A stretch of DNA of 64,000 bases, taken from NCBI RefSeq assembly GCF_021403115.1, contig NZ_JAJSSH010000002.1, forward strand, positions 434,001 to 498,000. Reading direction: 5' to 3'. Positions 35,500-44,261 of the stretch are shown here, piece after piece. This stretch comes from Sphingobium sufflavum. GTDB lineage: Bacteria; Pseudomonadota; Alphaproteobacteria; Sphingomonadales; Sphingomonadaceae. The position numbers and the translations under genes were made by a program. The notes beneath the pieces were generated by a model. The model made no database searches. It was not told the origin of the DNA and worked only from the letters and a program-made list of their open reading frames with translations. The first letter of the stretch is position 1; every line of letters begins with the position of its first letter.

Positions 35500-36263
35500 T
35501 GTGATGACTCCCCTTGAGTTTGAACGATGTTCCGGGTGCCCCAGCCGAACGCGGCTTATGTTCTTCACGCGGTTCCAGGGAATGGCCTCCCGGTCGCCGC
35601 ATGATCTGCCGATGGTCGTGATGGGGAATGGGCTGTTGGCGACGGTCGTCCGTAAATTAACCGCCTATGCCCGCGCAGATCAGTGCCAGCCTCTCCCATT
35701 GAGCCGATCTCATTCCCGTCGGCTTGTTAGGGAAATAGTAGGAGTTTAAATGGTGAGTCAAGTGGCCCATAAAATTGGTCAGGCCATATGATGTATTTAT
35801 GTGACGGTTTGGCAAGAGTGGGATTCGGATGAAACTTTGCTCTGTATCATGAAATATAAGGATATTTTTTTGGATTCCGGTGCGCCTCCGCAATATGGCC
35901 GACCGAGTGATATTTGAAGGCGGAGCCGAGTGGCAATTTTACTTACTGATGGGTTGGTTGGTAAATTGTCGGATCAACGGGTAAATACGCCCTCATCCGC
36001 GATCATGCGGTGGCCTGTCAGATTATGTGCAGTCGGGCAGGGAGGGTTGGCGACCGCCCATGATCGGGGCGATATCCCATGGGATCGGTCGTCGCGGCGT
36101 TTGGCCGCGCCAGCGTGGCGTGCTTTTGTCTCTGGATTTGGCGGGATGGCCCCTGCGCGGTGGGCGATGTGGCGCGCACCTCATGCCCAGATCGGCGGCA
36201 CCGGCGGCGCATCGCCTAGTCCGCTACCGATCAGTTAGTGGCAGAGGATGGGGGTAAGTCGGT
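35500..36263. other. Long AT-rich intergenic region upstream of the TonB receptor
   Basis: About 760 bp without a convincing gene. The stretch 35740-35990 is clearly AT-rich for this genome and probably carries the receptor promoter and its control sites. Frames on either strand here have unusual starts and no recognisable product. Confidence 0.5.
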
Positions 36264-36686
36264 TTAGCGGCACAGGGCGCGAAAGCGGGACACGTCCGGC
36301 GGCATCAAGGGCGCGCGCCATTCGGCACAACGTTTTCCGCGCCCGTCGAGCATCACCGCATAGGGTAGTCCCGCGGCATCGCCCGCCATCTCCTCCAGCA
36401 ACTGTTGCGCGCGGTCCTGCTCGACCAGTTCGACATTGGCCGGGTGCACAGACACCAGCCGCCGGGCCGCACCGTCGGTCCAGGCGATGACCAGCCGGTC
36501 GGGTGCCGCCGCCGCCGCCAGCTTGGGCAGGTTGCGCAGTTCGACCAGGCAGGGCGCGCACCAGCTTGCGCCAAAGAGGATGATGGTGCGATTATCCGCC
36601 GATGACTGGGGCGTTACTGCAAATGCTCCATATCCACTCAATATCGCGCCGAAAAGCGCCAGTGGAATCATGGACAAGCGTGGCAT
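36264..36686 (-). CDS. Thioredoxin-like exported protein
   Basis: 140 residues: a signal or anchor segment (MPRLSMIPLALFGAILSGYG), then a thioredoxin fold with the redox motif in LFGASWCAPCLVELRNL and the cis-Pro loop in GLPYAVMLDGRGKR. It lacks the longer TlpA/ResA insert, so it is a minimal thioredoxin-like protein that would act in the periplasm on disulfides. The gene diverges from the plus-strand gene at 36734 with only 47 bp between starts, so the promoters overlap and the two may be co-regulated. Confidence 0.8.
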   Translation of the reverse strand: MPRLSMIPLALFGAILSGYGAFAVTPQSSADNRTIILFGASWCAPCLVELRNLPKLAAAAAPDRLVIAWTDGAARRLVSVHPANVELVEQDRAQQLLEEMAGDAAGLPYAVMLDGRGKRCAEWRAPLMPPDVSRFRALCR

Positions 36687-36733
36687 GTCTTCATAATAGT
36701 CCGTGCAACGGGAATGGACAGGGGAATAGAGGC

Positions 36734-38698
36734 ATGGCCGCAGCATTGATCTTCCTGCTGGCAGCGGCAGTTCCCGGCGCGGTGGCGGCGTCACCGGAAA
36801 CACTACCTTCCCAACAACTGTTCGATCAGGCCAGTGCTGCCGCCGAAAAGGGGGATTGCCGGACGGCGGCCAGCCTGTTCGACGCGCTGGAAAAACGCAA
36901 GGTGCTGAAGCCCGATTCAATCCCGGAGGCGGTCGTTTCCGTGCGCAGGGGTGGCTGCCTTGTCCGCGTCCGTCGCATCGCGGAGGGAGAGCGGGCGATC
37001 CAGAAGGGCCTGCCCGTGCTGGAGAAAGCCGGGCCCGACTATGTCAACGACGTGGTGAACGCGACCGAGGCGCTGGGCGATGTGGCCATCCGCTATCATG
37101 ACCATGACCGGGGGATCGCGCAGTATCAGCGCGTCCTGGGCATGGTCAAAGGTCTCTCCCGCCTGCGCGTGCTGGCGGAACTGGCGAAGGCGACGGCGTT
37201 CGACGGGGGCACGACCTCCCTCGCCTATTCGGAGGAGGGTATCGCCCTGATCTCCGCCCTGCCGCCGAAGGACCAGAATAAGGACAGCCTTGCCGTCTTC
37301 CATTCCCTCCACGCGCGCACCCTGCTCAATCAGGGTAAGACGCAGGAAGGCTATGCGGAACTGAAGCAGGCGCTCAAGCTGAGCGGCGGCCTGACCGCCC
37401 GCACGACGACGAACGAAGTGTCGATGCGGTCGGACCTTGGCATGGCGGCGGCGCTGGTCGGGCGCAAGGAGGATGCGCGGCTGTACCTCGCCTATACCGG
37501 GGCCGGTCGGATCGCGGGCGGCGCCCGTTTCACGCGCGGCATGTCGATGGACCCGCCCCTGTGCGGGGAGGAAACCGGCCTGCGTCCCGACGATGTCGCC
37601 GTGGTGGAATTCAGCATCAACGAGGATGGATCGGTCGCGGGTGCGAATACGGTCTATTCGCGCGGCAATCGCGCGGTTGCGACCGCCTTTGCCCGTGCGG
37701 TGGACGATTGGTACTGGTCGCCCGACAGCATCAAGGCGATCCCGCTCTTCTATCGCACCGGCATGCGGGTGGAGATGCGGTGCAGCACGGCGGGCGGGGA
37801 TGCGCCGTCCATCCTGTCGCCGGCGAATGCGCGTTTCTGGACATGGGCTAGCAGTCGCCTGCCTGCCCTGCGTACCGAGGAGTCGGGGCAGAAGAAGGTG
37901 GAGGCGGTGCGTCTGGCGCTGGCGCAGGATCGGTTTGCGGCGGGGTCGGCCGAGCGGGCGGCGGCGCTGGGCGTTGTGGCGGCGTTGAGCGTCTCTTCTT
38001 CTGAGGCGCGCAGTGAGGATACCGTGCGCGCGATGGCCGCCGCGACGGAGGCAAAGGCCCCGCCGGAGGTGGTCAACTGGCTGCGGATCAATTCGGTTCT
38101 GAGCGGGGAAACGGGGAAGGATCGCAAGGCGCGCCTGGCGTTGCAGGCCATGGCCGCTGAACCATCCTTTGCCGCCGATCCCTTGTCTTCGGCGACCGCG
38201 CTCCTCCTCGCATCCGCCAAATATCGCGGTAGCCGCCTGCCGGAAGCGCCCGCCATGCTCCAGCAGGTGGCGGACGATGGCCGCCTGCCCGACCGTCACC
38301 CCCTGCGTCAGGCCGCGCGCATAACGCTGGCCAACCTCGCGGCGGCGGCGGGCGATGGTGCGGCGGCGCAGCGGTTCTTCGCCAGCACGGGCCTGACCGA
38401 GCAGCAATGCGCGCTGATCGGCGTGCGACCAGCCTTGCGGAGCAGCGGCGCGGACAGCAACGACTATCCGATGGAAGCTATGCGGATGGGGTTCGAGGGG
38501 TGGGTCAACCTGGAATTCGACGTGACCGCCGATGGCCGCACCGCGACCGCGCGCCCCATCGTCGCCTATCCGCCGCTGATCTTCGTCGATGCCGCCGCAG
38601 GTATGGCGAAAGGCTTCCGCTACGAGGCGAGCTATCGCCCCGGTGGCGGCGCGGCCTGCACGGCGAACCGGGAGACGGTCAGCTTCATCCTGCCCTGA
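36734..38698 (+). CDS. Exported protein with two TonB_C-like domains and helical repeats
   Basis: 654 residues with a signal peptide (MAAALIFLLAAAVPGAVAAS). Residues about 20-260 are helical and TPR-like. A first TonB C-terminal-like domain covers about 275-355 (VAVVEFSINEDGSVAGANTV, then AFARAVDDWYWSP). A second lies at the C-terminus (GFEGWVNLEFDVTADGRTAT, then AAGMAKGFRYEASYRPGG). True TonB has an N-terminal membrane anchor and one such domain; here there is only a cleavable-looking signal, so this is not an energy transducer. Proteins of this look are frequent in sphingomonads and their function is unknown. The start has a weak AGGGGA upstream. Confidence 0.75.
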   Translation: MAAALIFLLAAAVPGAVAASPETLPSQQLFDQASAAAEKGDCRTAASLFDALEKRKVLKPDSIPEAVVSVRRGGCLVRVRRIAEGERAIQKGLPVLEKAGPDYVNDVVNATEALGDVAIRYHDHDRGIAQYQRVLGMVKGLSRLRVLAELAKATAFDGGTTSLAYSEEGIALISALPPKDQNKDSLAVFHSLHARTLLNQGKTQEGYAELKQALKLSGGLTARTTTNEVSMRSDLGMAAALVGRKEDARLYLAYTGAGRIAGGARFTRGMSMDPPLCGEETGLRPDDVAVVEFSINEDGSVAGANTVYSRGNRAVATAFARAVDDWYWSPDSIKAIPLFYRTGMRVEMRCSTAGGDAPSILSPANARFWTWASSRLPALRTEESGQKKVEAVRLALAQDRFAAGSAERAAALGVVAALSVSSSEARSEDTVRAMAAATEAKAPPEVVNWLRINSVLSGETGKDRKARLALQAMAAEPSFAADPLSSATALLLASAKYRGSRLPEAPAMLQQVADDGRLPDRHPLRQAARITLANLAAAAGDGAAAQRFFASTGLTEQQCALIGVRPALRSSGADSNDYPMEAMRMGFEGWVNLEFDVTADGRTATARPIVAYPPLIFVDAAAGMAKGFRYEASYRPGGGAACTANRETVSFILP

Positions 38699-38786
38699 CG
38701 GTTTTGTCCCCGGTGGCTGGCGGTGTGAGGGGTTGCCCCTCCTCGGCGATGAGGCATGTGCCGGATTTCGGCGCGGATGGCCTGCG

Positions 38787-39113
38787 TCAGCCGATGATGC
38801 GCGGTTGAAACATAATCAGCCCCATGCCCGCCAGCGCCACCGCTACTCCGGCGATGTCCCATGCTGTCGGGCGAATCCCGTCGACCGCCCACAGCCACAG
38901 GATGGCGGCGCCGATATAGACGCCCCCATAGGCGGCATAGACACGGCCCGCCGCAGTTCCATGCAGGGTGAGAAGCCATGCGAACAGCGCGAGCGATACG
39001 GCAGCCGGGACGAGCAGCCAGACCGACCGGCCCTCCCGCAGCCAGAGATAGGGCAGGTAGCAACCGATGATCTCGGCCAGTGCGGTTGCCACATAGAGCA
39101 GGAAGCTTTTCAT
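38787..39113 (-). CDS. YnfA family (UPF0060) membrane protein
   Basis: 108 residues, the exact family length, with four transmembrane helices. Family signatures are [35 protein letters not shown] and [19 protein letters not shown]. The family resembles small multidrug-resistance transporters, and drug or cation export is suspected but not proven. I start at [15 protein letters not shown]; upstream in-frame sequence is not family-like. It is isolated, at the edge of the accessory region. Confidence 0.93.
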   Translation of the reverse strand: MKSFLLYVATALAEIIGCYLPYLWLREGRSVWLLVPAAVSLALFAWLLTLHGTAAGRVYAAYGGVYIGAAILWLWAVDGIRPTAWDIAGVAVALAGMGLIMFQPRIIG

Positions 39114-39231
39114 CGGCCCGCCATAGCAGATGCCGGGTCGGGCGTGCCAGTGGAGGGGTGGATGGCGGAGAGGTCGGACGGCAGGGTCCGACCAACCCGG
39201 ATCGAACCCTGCCCTTCTGATTCTGTATTGT

Positions 39232-39277
39232 CGCATTTTCCGGGCCGGCAGATGACGCCATCTGCTCCGAAAATGCG
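39232..39277 (-). terminator. Bipartite hairpin after the sufS remnant
   Basis: Outer stem CGCATTTTC/GAAAATGCG (9 bp) and inner stem GCAGATG/CATCTGC (7 bp) separated by short internal loops, directly abutting the stop of the sufS remnant. Probably its terminator, or a mobile palindromic unit. A second 8-bp hairpin (GGTCGGAC/GTCCGACC) is at 39172-39193. Confidence 0.6.
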
Positions 39278-39966
39278 TTACAGCGCCCTGACCACCCGGA
39301 TCAGCGCATCCACATCCTCCATGACATTATAAAGGCCGAAGGACGGGCGCACCGTCGCCTCCACGCCCATGCGCCGCAGGATCGGCTGGGCGCAATGATG
39401 CCCGGCCCGCACGGCGATGCCTTCCCGTGCCAGGGCCTGACCGATGGCGGGGACGGTGCATTTGTCCATAACGAAGGACACGACGCCCGCCCGCTCCATG
39501 GGATCGCCGATGATGCGGACACCGGCTATCTGGCGAAGCGGATGCTCCGTATAGCTGATGAGCTGATGAGCATATGCTCATGCGCGCAGATCGCGGGGCG
39601 TCCGATTGCCTCCACATAGTCGAGCGCGGCGCCAAGGCCCACGGCGTCGGCGATGTTACCGGTGCCCGCCTCGAACTTCATGGGCGCACCATGGTAACGG
39701 ATATGCTCGAAGGTCACGTCCTCGATCATGTTGCCGCCGCCCTGCCATGGCTCCATCGCGTCCAGCACCGACTGCCGACCATAGAGCACGCCGATGCCGG
39801 TGGGGCCGTAGATCTTGTGCCCGGAGAAGACGAAGAAGTCGGGGTCCAGCGCCCGCATGTCCACCGGCATGTGCGACACGCTCTGTGCGCCGTCCAAGAG
39901 GACGAGGGCACCGGCCGCATGGGCGAGTTCGATCATCAGCTTGACGGGCGTCACCGTGCGGATCGG
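39278..39966 (-). pseudogene. sufS: Truncated, frameshifted cysteine desulfurase (SufS-type)
   Basis: The right part reads TVTPVKLMIELAHAAGALVL, then DGAQSVSHMPVD and FFVFSGHKIYGPTGIGVLYG with the PLP lysine. The left part, in another frame, reads ERAGVVSFVMDKCTVPAIGQ and RAGHHCAQPILRRMGVEATV with the catalytic Cys. The frames switch at 39554-39569, where GCTGATGA is present twice in tandem; removing one 8-bp copy restores a continuous SufS reading (LISYTEHPLRQIAGVRIIGD). In addition, everything before TVTPVK, about half of a normal SufS of roughly 410 residues, is missing and replaced by unrelated DNA. The gene is therefore dead. Its breakpoint at about 39966 marks the left border of acquired DNA. 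Confidence 0.88.
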
Positions 39967-40037
39967 GAACCGACATGGGCGTACGTCCTGATGGAATGAG
40001 AAGGGAATGGGCGCGGCATGGCGCCGCGCCCATCGGC

Positions 40038-40295
40038 TCAGTGACTGGGCTTCATCATGCCGTCGCCCTTCATCATGTCGGGGTGCATCTTCGACATCTT
40101 CATGCAGCCGGCATTCTTCATCATCTTTTCGTGTGGCATCGCCTGGCACTTCTTCATCATCTTCATATCGGCCGTCGACATTTTCATCATCTTGTCGGAC
40201 TTCATGCCGCCTTGCATCATGGCGTCCTGCGCGAGGGCAGGTGTGGCGGCAGTGATCGATAAAGCCGAGATGGCGACGAGGGTGAGGATACGCAT
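40038..40295 (-). CDS. Methionine- and lysine-rich small exported protein (MXKDX-like)
   Basis: 85 residues: a signal peptide (MRILTLVAISALSITAATPA, cleaved near LAQ), then a short mature chain very rich in Met and Lys (MMQGGMKSDKMMKMS and MKGDGMMKPSH) with two Cys. It resembles the pentapeptide-MXKDX repeat proteins often found with DUF1223 proteins and ECF sigma factors. Met-rich periplasmic peptides can bind Cu(I) or protect against oxidants; this is an inference. AAGGAG lies 6 nt before the ATG. It is 62 bp downstream of the DUF1223 gene and likely in the same transcript. Confidence 0.8.
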   Translation of the reverse strand: MRILTLVAISALSITAATPALAQDAMMQGGMKSDKMMKMSTADMKMMKKCQAMPHEKMMKNAGCMKMSKMHPDMMKGDGMMKPSH

Positions 40296-40357
40296 GATGT
40301 TCTCCTTGATGGCATCGTTTGAAGGGGTAGCGGGCCGCGATGCCACGGCCGGAAATG

Positions 40358-41095
40358 TCAAAGTTTGCGCGCCGCGATGATCGGCCCGCCAACCCCGCGC
40401 TGGACGAGGATGGCAGATGACAATCCCCGCTCGTTCGCCTGAGGGAGGGCGTAGGATGTCGATGGCCCAGTCCATTCGCCGAGCTTGACCAACTCGCGCA
40501 CAATGTCGCGATGCGGGAGGGTGTGACCGCCATTCTCGCCAGCGCGGATCGGAACATTGCGCGATCGGGGATCATAGCGAACCAGCCAAACCGTCGAGGG
40601 CTTACCTGCCATTGCGCTGCCCAGCCGAAGGGAGGTGCCATCGAGCATGATCGCCGGGCCGCCGCGCGGGGGGCCCGCCTTCGCAATCGTCATGTCGAAC
40701 GCGCGCTTGTCGCTGCCGACCACGGCGTGGCTGCCGTTGACGATCACCTCGGGCGTTGCGACCTGTCCCTGGCCGGCGGCGGCATAGTCCTGCTGCCGTT
40801 CGGTGAAACGAGGGGAGCCGAATATATCCTTCCATCCGAGCCGGTCCCAATAGGTGACGGCAAATGAGAGCGCGAGGATGCCGGGACGGTCGGCTATCGC
40901 GTTCACATAAGCGTTAGCCGGCGGGCATGACGAGCATCCCTGGCTCTGGAACAGTTCGACAACGATCGGATTTTGAGCGGAATCGGCCACAGTGCGGTCG
41001 TTCTGTGCCGTCCGCGCCTGCGCGATGCCACAGCCAGCCAACAGCGCGGCGGCTGAGGCCGTGAAAAACGCCAGTGCTGATCGTTGGCTGGGCAT
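40358..41095 (-). CDS. DUF1223 family exported thioredoxin-like protein
   Basis: 245 residues with a lipoprotein-like signal (FFTASAAALLAGCGIAQA). The family opens with VVELFQSQGCSSCPPANAYV, a thioredoxin-like start with a CSSC motif, and continues with LSFAVTYWDRLGWKDIFGSP, then RFTERQQDYA and QGQVATPEVIVNGSHAVVG. Its role is unknown but it is commonly found beside sigma-F-type regulators, implying redox or metal stress. A promoter-like TGTAACC-N16-CGTATG lies at 41148-41176 in its orientation, the same pattern as upstream of the divergent sigma gene. Confidence 0.88.
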   Translation of the reverse strand: MPSQRSALAFFTASAAALLAGCGIAQARTAQNDRTVADSAQNPIVVELFQSQGCSSCPPANAYVNAIADRPGILALSFAVTYWDRLGWKDIFGSPRFTERQQDYAAAGQGQVATPEVIVNGSHAVVGSDKRAFDMTIAKAGPPRGGPAIMLDGTSLRLGSAMAGKPSTVWLVRYDPRSRNVPIRAGENGGHTLPHRDIVRELVKLGEWTGPSTSYALPQANERGLSSAILVQRGVGGPIIAARKL

Positions 41096-41147
41096 GGGGG
41101 TCTGCCTCTCGCTTGGGACCCGGCAGAACCGCCAGGCTGACAATCCC

Positions 41148-41176
41148 CATACGTTGGCGCCCACAGGTTGGTTACA
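41148..41176 (-). promoter_or_regulatory. Predicted sigma-F-type promoter for the DUF1223/MXKDX genes
   Basis: On the minus strand: TGTAACC, 16 nt, CGTATG. It shares TGTAAC and CG(A/T)ATG with the plus-strand site at 41271-41299 at identical spacing, and resembles the GTAAC-type promoter described for Caulobacter sigma-F. Expected transcript start is about 45 nt before the DUF1223 ATG. Confidence 0.6.
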
Positions 41177-41270
41177 GGCCCAGAAATATAAAATCCGTGT
41201 GGGTGCCACGACGGCTATTGAACGGTTGTGGATCGAGTTGCTCGCCGACGTCGGAAAAACGACTGCGGTT

Positions 41271-41299
41271 TGTAACGATCTCGCTGTTTCACGCGAATG
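41271..41299 (+). promoter_or_regulatory. Predicted sigma-F-type autoregulatory promoter
   Basis: TGTAACG, 16 nt, CGAATG, ending 17 bp before the sigma-factor ATG. The 5' leader would be only about 12 nt but still includes the AGGA ribosome-binding site. Pairs with the divergent site at 41148-41176. Confidence 0.6.
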
Positions 41300-41316
41300 G
41301 ACTTGCAGGAGCGTGC

Positions 41317-41853
41317 ATGCGGGTAACCGAAGACCAGCTCAAGAAATGGATGTTGGAGGGGCTCGACGGTGATGCGTCGTCGCACGCCAGGCTGTTGCGC
41401 GAGCTCGTCCCGATATTGCGGGGATTTTACAAACGAACCATGACCGACGGCCACGCCATCGAAGACCTTGTGCAGGAAACGCTGATCGCCGTGCATACGC
41501 GCCGTATGAGCTTCGATCGGACCCGGCTGTTCAAGGCGTGGCTCTTTGCCGTCGCGCGCTACAAGATGATCGATCACTTCCGACGGGAGCGGCAGACCTG
41601 CCCCATTGATGATCTGGAAGACCTACTGGCCTCGGAATCTTTCGAGGATGCCGCAAACGCGCGCATGGATGTCGACCGGCTCCTGGCAGACCTACCCGAC
41701 AAGCAGTCCTTGCTGATCCGCAAGACTCGCATGGAAGGACAGAGCGTCGCTGAGGTTGCCGGGGAGACAGGGTTCGGAGAATCCGATGTGAAGGTTTCGG
41801 TCCACCTTGGCCTGAAAGCGCTGGCCGCGCGTATCCTGGGGGAACGGCGATGA
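41317..41853 (+). CDS. ECF sigma factor, SigF-like
   Basis: 178 residues. Region 2: HAIEDLVQETLIAVHTRRMS, then FDRTRLFKAWLFAVARYKMIDHFRRE; region 4: LPDKQSLLIRKTRMEGQSVA, then EVAGETGFGESDVKVSVHLG. This VHTRR/KVSVHRG-like pattern is that of sigma factors paired with DUF1109 (NrsF) membrane anti-sigma factors, and the next gene encodes exactly that, with a 4-bp ATGA overlap. In Caulobacter the SigF/NrsF pair responds to heavy-metal and oxidative stress. AGGA precedes the ATG by 7 nt. Confidence 0.9.
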   Translation: MRVTEDQLKKWMLEGLDGDASSHARLLRELVPILRGFYKRTMTDGHAIEDLVQETLIAVHTRRMSFDRTRLFKAWLFAVARYKMIDHFRRERQTCPIDDLEDLLASESFEDAANARMDVDRLLADLPDKQSLLIRKTRMEGQSVAEVAGETGFGESDVKVSVHLGLKALAARILGERR

Positions 41854-42491
41854 ACTTCGATACGCTCATCGATTCCCTGGCCAGCGACTTGAAGCCCGTC
41901 CCGCGTCATGCGGTCGGACGACGATTGTTGTTGGGCATGGCCGGCGGTGGGGCCGTCACGCTCCTGCTGATTTCCATCATCCTGGGGGTCCGCAGCGATC
42001 TCGGACTTGCCATGCGCGGTTTCGCCTTCTGGATGAAGTGGGCCTATACGATCTCGCTCGGCATCGGTGCAGTCGCACTTGTGGCGCGTCTCGCAAGACC
42101 CGAACCCATAAGGCTGATCGGCTTCTGGCCGGTCACGATTCCGTTCGCTTTACTGGCGGCTCTCGCCGTCACTGAATTGGCGCATGTCCCGTCCAGCGAC
42201 TGGTTTGCAATGTGGCTGGGCGCTAGCTGGAAGAAGTGCCCATGGCTGGTGCTGATGCTGTCGGCCCCGATCTTCGCTGGATTGCTGTGGTCTTTCAGGC
42301 GTCTTGCTCCGACGCGTTTACGGGTGGCTGGCGCCGCTGCAGGACTGTCGGCGGGCGCCTGGGCCGCTACCCTCTATTGCCTGCACTGCCCTGAGGTGTC
42401 CGCGCTGTTCGTGTTGACCTGGTATACGCTGGGAATACTCCTTGCGGCAGGAGCAGGGGCATGGATCGGCCCGCGGCTGCTTCGCTGGTGA
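41850..42491 (+). CDS. nrsF: NrsF-like DUF1109 membrane anti-sigma factor
   Basis: 213 residues: a short cytoplasmic N-terminus (MNFDTLIDSLASDLKPVPRH) and six hydrophobic segments. Cysteines sit in SWKKCPWLVLM and LYCLHCPEVSALF, matching the periplasm-facing Cys of NrsF that sense thiol-reactive metals and oxidants. It would hold the sigma factor at the membrane until these are modified. The overlap with the sigma gene ensures balanced synthesis. Confidence 0.9.
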   Translation: MNFDTLIDSLASDLKPVPRHAVGRRLLLGMAGGGAVTLLLISIILGVRSDLGLAMRGFAFWMKWAYTISLGIGAVALVARLARPEPIRLIGFWPVTIPFALLAALAVTELAHVPSSDWFAMWLGASWKKCPWLVLMLSAPIFAGLLWSFRRLAPTRLRVAGAAAGLSAGAWAATLYCLHCPEVSALFVLTWYTLGILLAAGAGAWIGPRLLRW

Positions 42492-42839
42492 CGCGTCTCG
42501 CCAATTATTTTCCATTTCAACCGTCCCGCAGATCGCGGCGGGGAAAAAAGCGGACGGACCGCTGCTGAGAACCCAGTGAATGTCGTGAAAAGGTCGGCGG
42601 CGGTCGGGCAGGGGTTGGGACAAACCCGACATTCCCGCGCTGGCCGGCAGGCGTCAGCTAATACCTAAACCTGCCAATCCGAGACGGGCGTGAGAAAAGC
42701 TTCCTTGCTTTCCGACCCGAGTTAACAGCCTGCAGCCTCGTGCGGGTGACGATCCTATCCCAGCGAGAAACCGTCGGCCCAATATACCAGAGCAAGGAGT
42801 GAGGCGGCAAATGCAAGCCAGCTGATGATATCTCCGTAA
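42492..42839. other. Intergenic region between nrsF and nhaA
   Basis: About 350 bp between two convergent genes. No gene, clear terminator or repeat identified; a minus-strand frame at 42658-42843 has a non-family-like Ser/Arg-rich product and is not called. Confidence 0.4.
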
Positions 42840-44054
42840 TCAATGGGCTTTTTCAATCGCTGCCTTTAGGTCCAGATTATCCCGGTTAGGCGTGGTAAAG
42901 AGTATGACGTATCCCGCAGCAGCCGAAATGATCGAGGCCAGCAGAACGCCCAACTTAGCGGCATCATTCTGGTGCGAGCCCTCTCCGAATGCTAGGCCGC
43001 CAATGAAAAGGCTCATCGTGAACCCGATGCCGCACAAGAGTGCGACCCCGTAAATCTGCCGCCATCCAGCGTCTCGCGGCCGCTCCGCCCAGCCTGCACG
43101 GACGAGCAGCCAGACGGCGGTAAAAATCCCGATCTGCTTACCAAGGAAAAGGCCGAGCGAAACACCGAGTGGTACGGATGCAAGGGCGTCGGTCGGTGCG
43201 AAGCCTGCCAGTGACACACCGGCATTAGCAAAGCCAAAGATGGGTACGATAAGGAAAGCGACCCACGGGTGCAGGCCATGCTCCAGTCTGTAGAGAGGTG
43301 AATTCTGATCGTCAGGCTTTCCCGGTGTTCGGGTAAGTGGCACGGTCATGGCAACCGCGACGCCGGCCAGCGTCGCGTGGATGCCCGACTGGAGAACACA
43401 CAGCCAGATTGCACTACCGATAATCAGGTAGGGCCAGAGCGACCGCACGCCAAAACGATTGCACAGAACCAGGATGCCGAGCCCCATCCCGGCGCCTGCG
43501 AGTGGGACGAGATTGAGATCGGCGGTATAGAAAAACGCGATGATCAGGACGGCGATCAGATCATCGATGATCGCGACCGCCGTTAAGAAGATTTTGAGCG
43601 ACGATGGTACACGGCTCCCTAGCAGCGCCAGCACACCAAGGGCAAAGGCGATATCCGTAGCGGCGGGTATCGCCCATCCGCGAAGGCCGGCTGCATCGTT
43701 TCGGTTGACCAGCACATAGATCAATGCCGGAGCCACGACGCCCGCCGCTGCTGCAGCACCGGGGAGCACCCGATCGGACCATCGGGAAAGCTGCCCGTCC
43801 AACACCTCCCGCTTTATCTCCAACCCTACGACAAGGAAAAACAAGGCCATCAGACCATCATTGATCCAGTGCAGCAGACTGAGGCCGCCCAAATGGTAGT
43901 GGAGCGCCTCAACATATATCTGCGACAAGGCAGAGTTTGCCACGATCATCGCAAAGACGGCTGAGACGATCAGGATCATGCCCCCCGCCGCTTCGGTCGC
44001 AAGAAAGGCGCGCATCATAGAAAAGGGGCGCATGGCGATATCGGGAGCGTTCAT
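42840..44054 (-). CDS. nhaA: Na+/H+ antiporter NhaA
   Basis: 404 residues with about twelve membrane helices. The Asp pair of the transport site is in [18 protein letters not shown]; other blocks are [40 protein letters not shown] and [15 protein letters not shown]. It exchanges protons for Na+ in pH and salt homeostasis. The ATG at 44054 gives a normal family N-terminus; a GTG at 44090 would add 12 residues. GC content is visibly lower than in the left half of the window, in keeping with acquired DNA. Confidence 0.94.
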   Translation of the reverse strand: MNAPDIAMRPFSMMRAFLATEAAGGMILIVSAVFAMIVANSALSQIYVEALHYHLGGLSLLHWINDGLMALFFLVVGLEIKREVLDGQLSRWSDRVLPGAAAAAGVVAPALIYVLVNRNDAAGLRGWAIPAATDIAFALGVLALLGSRVPSSLKIFLTAVAIIDDLIAVLIIAFFYTADLNLVPLAGAGMGLGILVLCNRFGVRSLWPYLIIGSAIWLCVLQSGIHATLAGVAVAMTVPLTRTPGKPDDQNSPLYRLEHGLHPWVAFLIVPIFGFANAGVSLAGFAPTDALASVPLGVSLGLFLGKQIGIFTAVWLLVRAGWAERPRDAGWRQIYGVALLCGIGFTMSLFIGGLAFGEGSHQNDAAKLGVLLASIISAAAGYVILFTTPNRDNLDLKAAIEKAH

Positions 44055-44261
44055 AAACTGCTGGTACCCGAGCCGGGCAGATGCTTCCACCCCTGCAGCC
44101 GTATCGCCGCTCGGCTCGCCGACGAATGGACCATATAGGTCCGACCGTTTCCTTGCATCATTGCTACTGACAGAGGGTATGACCCCGGGAGGTGTTCATG
44201 GCAGCGCTCGACGTCTGGTGGCACGGGCGTGAACCGAGGATGCGCCATATCTGTAGCCATC

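Noticed and set aside
35657-35893. 78-codon minus-strand frame upstream of the TonB receptor
   Set aside because: TTG start without ribosome-binding site, AT-rich promoter-like DNA, no family.
42658-42843. 61-codon minus-strand frame after nrsF
   Set aside because: Overlaps the end of nhaA, Ser/Arg-rich, no ribosome-binding site.
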